Positions 51,740 to 55,829 of a stretch of 55,829 nucleotides of DNA are shown here, one piece after another. The notes beneath the pieces were generated by a model that worked only from the letters and a program-made list of their open reading frames with translations, made no database searches and had not been told where the DNA came from. Each line of letters opens with the position of its first letter. Position 1 is the first letter of the stretch. A program made the position numbers and the translations under genes. Source of the stretch: Bacillota bacterium (GTDB lineage: Bacteria > Bacillota > Limnochordia > Darwinibacteriales > Darwinibacteriaceae); contig JAAYOM010000025.1 of the NCBI GenBank assembly GCA_012520315.1, forward strand, positions 1 to 55,829. The letters run 5' to 3'.

Positions 51740-52087
51740 ATGTACGCACTGTTCATTGTGCTGAATGAAGTAAATCTGCTGGATGAAGTTTTGGAACGGT
51801 TTGTCGAAGTGGGTGTAAGGGGTGCAACTGTCCTGGACAGCCAGGGCATGGGTGGGGCGATGGTGCATGGCCCCAACCGCAGCCTTCCACTCTTTGGGTC
51901 GCTAAGGAGTCTGATGGACTCCGCCCGCCCTTATAACAAGACCATTTTTTCTGTTCTGGAAAGCGAAGAGATGGTGGAAAAGGCAGTAGCGGCGGTACAG
52001 ACTGTCTTTGACAACAAATCATCTACTGGGCTTGGCTTTATGTTCAGTGTGCCAGTTGGAAAAGTATACGAGATGTCAAAAAAATAG
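51740..52087 (+). CDS. P-II-like ferredoxin-fold small protein
   Basis: A 115-residue protein starting at ATG 51740 behind AGAAAGAAGG. The first strand and helix (MYALFIVLNEVNLLDEVLE) and GVRGATVLDSQGMG resemble the N-terminal half of P-II/PstA-type signalling proteins, and GLGFMFSVPVGKVYEM gives the last strand. It has no P-II T-loop tyrosine. Placement after a c-di-AMP-controlled antiporter suggests it senses a nucleotide and adjusts the antiporter; this is inference. Confidence 0.72.
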   Translation: MYALFIVLNEVNLLDEVLERFVEVGVRGATVLDSQGMGGAMVHGPNRSLPLFGSLRSLMDSARPYNKTIFSVLESEEMVEKAVAAVQTVFDNKSSTGLGFMFSVPVGKVYEMSKK

Positions 52088-52103
52088 CTGCATAGAGGAC
52101 AGT

Positions 52104-52138
52104 AAAAGGAGCTCACTGGGCGACTCTGAGCTCCTTTT
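52104..52138 (+). terminator. Rho-independent terminator after the P-II-like gene
   Basis: AAAAGGAGCTCA pairs with TGAGCTCCTTTT. Confidence 0.85.
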
Positions 52139-52190
52139 CAGAAAAGCTAATATGGGCAGCGAGGGCTTTTGCCATCTTCCGGCAAAGTGA

Positions 52191-52219
52191 TTGTAACGAA
52201 TAATAGTTTGTGGTATAAT
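52191..52219 (+). promoter_or_regulatory. Promoter of tRNA-Arg
   Basis: TTGTAA (52191-52196), 17-base spacer, TATAAT (52214-52219), 13 bases before the tRNA. Confidence 0.8.
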
Positions 52220-52231
52220 AACGGATAAGTC

Positions 52232-52307
52232 GGCCCCGTAGCTCAGGGGATAGAGCAGTGGTTTCCTAAACCATGTGCCGCAGGTTCGATTCCTGCCGGG
52301 GCCGCCA
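52232..52307 (+). tRNA. tRNA-Arg (anticodon CCU)
   Basis: 76 bases folding as a cloverleaf: acceptor GGCCCCG/CGGGGCC, D arm GCTC/GAGC, anticodon arm GTGGT-TTCCTAA-ACCAT with anticodon CCT reading AGG, T arm GCAGG-TTCGATT-CCTGC, and encoded CCA. A candidate integrase remnant follows directly, so its 3' end may have been an attachment site. Confidence 0.97.
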
Positions 52308-52344
52308 TTTATAACAGGGCGTTTGATCAACAACATTTCAAAAA

Positions 52345-52490
52345 CTATGTGTCTATAGGGCAAAATTGGGCAAATCGCTCGTTTTGTCCTTTTTGCTTTC
52401 CATGCAATCGTTCTATGGTGAGGTAGTAGTTTTTGGTTACCGTGGATCCCAGCACGTGTCCCGCCCTTGAGGAAGCTTCCTTGATAGCTA
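52345..52490 (-). pseudogene. Possible remnant of a tyrosine-recombinase C-terminus
   Basis: On the minus strand, a reading frame of about 48 codons with no start ends at TAG (52347-52345): LAIKEASSRAGHVLGSTVT followed by KNYYLTIERLHGKQ. The R-x-GH...T...YYLT pattern resembles the second catalytic box (Arg...His...Tyr) of phage-type integrases. It lies 38 bases beyond a tRNA 3' end, the usual place of such genes. The similarity is short and uncertain. Confidence 0.4.
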
Positions 52491-52492
52491 AT

Positions 52493-53155
52493 CTAGGCCT
52501 TCATAAGAATTTCCTTCTGCTTGATCTCCAATTTCTCCAGAGCATACCTAAATGCAATCCTGGGCATTACTTCCTTGTTTTCCATTAAATAGTCGAAAAC
52601 GCTCTTAGGGTTTTTTTGGGACAGGACTTTAAGCATCCAGCCATACCCTTTTAGAACTAAGTAATGGTCGTCGTTCATTAGCGCATCAGAAATCAGGAAA
52701 GGGTTTATGTCTTGATACCTGTCTTTCCTAATCGGATAGATCAGGCTGACGGCTGATGCTCTTCTAACCCAAAAATCCGGGTGCCTGGTCCACTTTATTA
52801 TGTGCGGGAACAGCGTGTTGTTTTGACTAACTAACGCGCCCAGGGCATGTGTGCAAAAATCATCACAGTCATACCAGTCCCGTACGTAGCGTTTCAGCCA
52901 GCTTTCAAACAGAAAAAATGTTTCTTCATTGTATTGGTCCCTAACTCGAAATGCCCAGTCATAGGCGATAATACTCAAGGCCCATGTACGTTCTTCAAGC
53001 AGTTCGCCGCAACACTCGAGCACATACCCAATGTTCCTATTATCGAGTTCCCTGTAAAGACTTGCTGAAATCGAGCGTACTTGCCCAGTTGTTAGGCCGG
53101 TTGCCCTTGTTTGTCCTCCCAGGATGGTCTTCACTTTTTGAACAATATTGGACAT
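52493..53155 (-). CDS. AlkD-like DNA alkylation repair HEAT-repeat protein
   Basis: A 220-residue all-helical protein. ATG 53155 follows AGAGGATC. Segments typical of the AlkD/AlkC-like family are LLEERTWALSIIAYDWAFR, VRDWYDCDDFCTHALG, RHPDFWVRRASAVSLI and LKGYGWMLKVLSQKNP. These HEAT-repeat glycosylases remove N3/N7-alkylated purines by a non-base-flipping mechanism. Base composition looks more AT-rich than the neighbours, and with the tRNA-Arg/integrase remnant it may be cargo of a vanished island. Confidence 0.82.
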   Translation of the reverse strand: MSNIVQKVKTILGGQTRATGLTTGQVRSISASLYRELDNRNIGYVLECCGELLEERTWALSIIAYDWAFRVRDQYNEETFFLFESWLKRYVRDWYDCDDFCTHALGALVSQNNTLFPHIIKWTRHPDFWVRRASAVSLIYPIRKDRYQDINPFLISDALMNDDHYLVLKGYGWMLKVLSQKNPKSVFDYLMENKEVMPRIAFRYALEKLEIKQKEILMKA

Positions 53156-53252
53156 TCGTTGATCCTCTTTTCTGTTGACGATGTGGTGCTTGACTAAAGA
53201 CTCCTAAAGCACAACAGTAGATTCGTAGAATCCCGTGGAGACACACGGTAGA

Positions 53253-53284
53253 AGCTGCGGAGGAGTAGTTCTTCTCCAGCAGCT
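53253..53284 (-). terminator. Terminator of the gpx-marR operon
   Basis: AGCTGC-GAG...CTC-GCAGCT stem with a small internal mismatch overlaps the regulator's stop codon on the minus strand. No strong T-run. Confidence 0.55.
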
Positions 53285-53711
53285 AGCAGCTTTCCTCAAG
53301 AATCTTGTAAAGCAGGCGATAGAGCATAGATGCCTCATCTGCAGTGAGGGGCAGGCACCGGGCTATTTGCTGCGGGATTGCGCGGGCCTTCTCTCTTAGG
53401 GCTTCACCTGAAGAAGAAAGAACGATTTCTACAACTCTTTCATCTGCCAGGGAACGTTTTCGCTGAATATATCCTTTGGCTTCCAGGCGCTTCAGCAAGG
53501 GGGTCAGAGTGCCCGAGTCAAGATAGAGGCGTGCACCTAAGTCTTTGACTGTAATGCCTTGCCTTTCCCAGAGAACCAGCATCACAATGTACTGCGTATA
53601 AGTGAGATTGATGCTCTCTAGGAACGGCTTATAGCTGTTTGTAACCGCTTTTGCTGCAGCGTAGAGAGGAAAGGAGAGCTGGTTTTCAAGGCGCAGAGCT
53701 TGATCATTCAT
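53283..53711 (-). CDS. MarR-family regulator, OhrR-like but lacking the sensor Cys
   Basis: A 142-residue winged-helix repressor. OhrR signatures are strong: LTYTQYIVMLVLWERQ, VKDLGARLYLDSGTLTPLLK and SLADERVVEIVLS. The N-terminal redox-sensing Cys of OhrR (LENQLCF) is Ser13 here (LENQLSFPLY), while the two Tyr that normally hydrogen-bond it remain (SYKP and QYIV). The only Cys are in ARCLPL and the C-terminal SC. It overlaps gpx by four bases and probably represses the operon from the dyads at 54280-54299. Confidence 0.88.
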   Translation of the reverse strand: MNDQALRLENQLSFPLYAAAKAVTNSYKPFLESINLTYTQYIVMLVLWERQGITVKDLGARLYLDSGTLTPLLKRLEAKGYIQRKRSLADERVVEIVLSSSGEALREKARAIPQQIARCLPLTADEASMLYRLLYKILEESC

Positions 53712-54256
53712 TTAGCTAGCAGCTCCCTGATGGCCTCAGCCATGGCTTCGGGTTCTACCGTAGGCTCATAGCGGCCTACGACCTGCCCGTCCCGATCTAC
53801 CAGGAATTTGGTGAAGTTCCACTTGATTTGGTCATCAGCATAGCCCCTTCCGTTTCTTGCCCTGAGCATAACTTCCAGGGTTTTGGCTTTCATACTCTTG
53901 CCCAGCCCTGAAAATCCCTTCTGGGCGGTGAGAAACTTAAACAGCGGAGTAGCGGTCTCGCCTCTGACATCCACTTTTTGCGAGAGGGGAAAGGTTACGC
54001 CATATCTTACAGAACAGAACTCGGCGATTTCTTCTTCGCTGCCCGGTTCTTGATCCATGAATTGGTTGCAGGGAAAACCAATTACTTCAAAACCCTGAAC
54101 GCGGTAGGTGTCGTACATATCTTGCAGTCCCTTGTATTGCGGTGTAAACCCGCACTTGCTGGCGGTGTTCACGATGAGGAGCACCTTGCCCTTATGTTCA
54201 GACATTTGTACTGAGTTGCCTTCGATAGATGTGTAGCTAAAATCGTAAACGTTCAT
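53708..54256 (-). CDS. gpx: Glutathione peroxidase family (thiol peroxidase)
   Basis: A 182-residue Cys-type GPx; ATG 54256 follows AAGGAG. Peroxidatic Cys35 in NTASKCGFTPQYKGL, Gln/Asn in FPCNQF and Trp in IKWNFTKFLV complete the catalytic tetrad. Such bacterial GPx usually use thioredoxin and reduce organic peroxides. It is paired with an OhrR-like regulator in place of the usual ohr gene. Confidence 0.94.
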   Translation of the reverse strand: MNVYDFSYTSIEGNSVQMSEHKGKVLLIVNTASKCGFTPQYKGLQDMYDTYRVQGFEVIGFPCNQFMDQEPGSEEEIAEFCSVRYGVTFPLSQKVDVRGETATPLFKFLTAQKGFSGLGKSMKAKTLEVMLRARNGRGYADDQIKWNFTKFLVDRDGQVVGRYEPTVEPEAMAEAIRELLAK

Positions 54257-54279
54257 AAGCTTTCTCCTTATAATTGCAG

Positions 54280-54299
54280 ACAATTAAATTGTGTACAAT
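54280..54299 (-). promoter_or_regulatory. Overlapping OhrR-type operators upstream of gpx
   Basis: Two overlapping dyads, ACAATT-A-AATTGT (54280-54292) and ATTGT-GT-ACAAT (54288-54299), match the AATT-rich, TACAATT-type operators of OhrR repressors. They lie 24 bases before the gpx start. Confidence 0.75.
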
Positions 54300-54493
54300 T
54301 AATATACAGCAGAAATGGCGAGATAGCAAGATTTTTTTGACATTATGCAAATTGCTGCCTTAAGCTCGGGACTTGGCTGTAATGTCGGCTGCAAAAGGTT
54401 CTTCGCAACCAAATTTCTGGTAAATCCAGGAAGGAAAGTGCAAATAACAGCGAGAATTACTAACAAAATTTGAAAACCTGGGGGAATAATCTG

Positions 54494-55753
54494 ATGAGAA
54501 GCCACGGAATAGGGAAGGTAGTGTATCGGCAGGTGTCCATATCATTGCTGGCAGCATTAATGCTGCTCACATTTACGGGCTTAGCAGTGATCCCGACTGC
54601 ATCCGCCCAGCAGGAACAAGAAGAGGGTGGACTTTTCCCAGATCCTGCCTTGGAGCAGGCAGTGCGCAGGGAAATCGGCAAGCCCAGTAAAGTCATTACC
54701 CTCGATGATGTGCGCAGCATAACCGACTTGAGAGCTTGGGACGAGGGTATCACAGATCTTACAGGCATTGAGCACTTGTCAAATCTAAGGTTTCTAGGAT
54801 TGAACCGCAACGAGATCAGCGATCTGGGCCCATTGTCAGGTTTGACAGAGCTTCGAGACCTTTATCTGGATGGAAATAGGATCAGTGACATCAGTCCCCT
54901 CGCGGGATTGACCAATCTCGAGAGACTCACCCTGAGCGATAATGAAGTGCAAGACCTAAGTCCGCTGCGCAATCTGGCGAGACTACTTGATCTGGAACTT
55001 ATCAATAACAAAATCAGCGATATCACTGCTTTGTCAGGTTTGACGAGTCTAGAATGGCTTGACTTGGATAATAATCAAATCGAGGATCTCAGCCCGTTAT
55101 CCAATTTGGCAAACGTCGAGTTTCTTTCCCTGAGGGGAAACAGGATCAGGGATATCAGTCCCTTGTCTGGTTTGCTGAACCTTACAACGCTGAGGCTTTC
55201 GCGGAACGAGATTGTTGAGCCCAGGCTAGGAACGCTTCCCCGCATGTATTATCTTGAACTTTCGCATAATCAAATCAGTGAGTTAGGAGGGCTAAGCAGT
55301 CAGCCGAAGCTGGAGTCTTTAGATCTCAGCTCCAACCACATCAGAGATATCAGCCACTTATCTAGCCTGCCTAGCCTCTCGCACCTTGGTCTTTCGGCCA
55401 ATCTGGAACTCACAGATCTCAGTGCGTTATCCAGCCTGACAGAACTGATCGACCTCTCCCTTTTCAACCTTCCCAACCTCAGCGACATCAGCCCTTTAGC
55501 GGACTTGACGAACTTAATGGCATTGCAAATAGTTGACACCAATACAAGTGACATCAGCCCTTTGTCAGGCCTGGAGAACCTCGATTATCTGGATTTACGG
55601 GGAAATCGCATCAGGGATCTAGCACCCCTGGAAACGTTGCCGAGTTTGTTTTTCTTATACCTTGACGGGAATGACTTCGACACGTCGGCTGGGTCGGACG
55701 CACTTCAGGTCATATCAAGGCTAGACGAACGCGGAGTAAGCGTCCATTATTAG
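54494..55753 (+). CDS. Secreted internalin-like leucine-rich-repeat protein
   Basis: A 419-residue protein; ATG 54494 (MRSHGIGKVVYRQVSIS) follows TGGGGGAA. A signal peptide ends near residue 42 (PTASAQQ). Then FPDPALEQAVRREIG is the typical cap, followed by about 13 repeats of 22 residues with the internalin pattern LxxLxxLxLxxNxISDISPLxG. No LPXTG sorting signal or other anchor is visible, so it is released or held by other means. It likely mediates protein binding outside the cell. Confidence 0.9.
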   Translation: MRSHGIGKVVYRQVSISLLAALMLLTFTGLAVIPTASAQQEQEEGGLFPDPALEQAVRREIGKPSKVITLDDVRSITDLRAWDEGITDLTGIEHLSNLRFLGLNRNEISDLGPLSGLTELRDLYLDGNRISDISPLAGLTNLERLTLSDNEVQDLSPLRNLARLLDLELINNKISDITALSGLTSLEWLDLDNNQIEDLSPLSNLANVEFLSLRGNRIRDISPLSGLLNLTTLRLSRNEIVEPRLGTLPRMYYLELSHNQISELGGLSSQPKLESLDLSSNHIRDISHLSSLPSLSHLGLSANLELTDLSALSSLTELIDLSLFNLPNLSDISPLADLTNLMALQIVDTNTSDISPLSGLENLDYLDLRGNRIRDLAPLETLPSLFFLYLDGNDFDTSAGSDALQVISRLDERGVSVHY

Positions 55754-55788
55754 CTGCCATTGCAGCGAAGGTTTTATTTTGATTATAG

Positions 55789-55818
55789 AAAGCCCTCTTT
55801 TCCGAGAAAAGAGGGCTT
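55789..55818 (+). terminator. Terminator after the LRR gene
   Basis: AAGCCCTCTTTT pairs with AAAAGAGGGCTT around a short CCGAG loop. Confidence 0.8.
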
Positions 55819-55829
55819 CTGTTCTTAAG

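Noticed and set aside
52076-52363. Open frame on the minus strand across tRNA-Arg
   Set aside because: It is the antisense reading of the tRNA and its flanks, a well-known spurious protein, with no ribosome site.
1-55829. CRISPR array, rRNA operon or prophage
   Set aside because: No regularly spaced repeats, rRNA signatures or phage structural genes were seen anywhere in the window.

Overview
The window reads as chromosome of an anaerobic, spore-clade-type Bacillota of roughly 50% GC, probably a deep or little-studied lineage (Limnochordia-like or an unclassified clostridial group; this is inference). Support comes from two T-box leaders (Leu and Trp), a ydaO-type c-di-AMP riboswitch, strong AGGAGG ribosome-binding sites with frequent GTG/TTG starts, rubrerythrin, 2-oxoacid:ferredoxin oxidoreductase, a double-cubane-cluster reductase with its activase, ThyX, and a selenocysteine-containing SelD. 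Two ABC solute-binding proteins (MalE-like, LivK-like) have plain signal peptides with no lipobox Cys, which hints at a diderm envelope.

Layout. 1-4.4 kb: end of an acyl-CoA synthetase-like gene (-), a nitroreductase (-), dps with a PerR-like box, a lipoprotein/amidase gene that looks split by a one-base frameshift, and a macro-domain gene followed by a vWA gene. 4.5-8.7 kb: a tight operon of DUF454, a nitrous-oxide-stimulated-promoter-family protein and two CydDC-like ABC exporters. 8.7-13.4 kb: thyX (-), then malE-malF-malG without malK. 13.4-17.4 kb: lipoprotein, two GNAT genes, a decayed excisionase-type HTH gene, a MATE exporter. 17.4-24.4 kb: gamma-glutamyltransferase, then a probable operon of class-V aminotransferase/cysteine desulfurase, DUF3343, selD (in-frame UGA plus SECIS-like hairpin), yedF, a TIM-barrel isomerase, an AAC(3)-family protein and an HD hydrolase.

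24.4-29.6 kb: leuS (-) and trpBA (+) diverge from a shared control region with back-to-back promoters and T-boxes. The TrpA is unusual in its phosphate-binding and loop-6 residues. 29.7-36.3 kb: SLC13/ArsB-type carrier, a conserved nuclease-like unknown, rubrerythrin, korAB, and a cNMP-binding/DUF2225 fusion. 36.5-41.3 kb: complete livKHMGF. 41.3-46.6 kb: DUF1349 protein, MFS exporter (-), HAD hydrolase (-), PfkB kinase and ribulokinase. 46.8-50.2 kb: double-cubane-cluster reductase, its activase, and a second class-V aminotransferase plus DUF3343 pair. 50.2-52.1 kb: c-di-AMP riboswitch, CPA2 antiporter, P-II-like protein. 52.2-53.2 kb: tRNA-Arg(CCU), a possible integrase remnant, an AlkD-like gene. 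53.2-55.8 kb: gpx-ohrR type operon (-) and a secreted LRR protein.

The most interesting theme is the pair class-V aminotransferase + DUF3343. It occurs twice: once with Sec-SelD and YedF, once with the double-cubane reductase and activase. This suggests a mobile-sulfur/selenium delivery module reused for two different clients.
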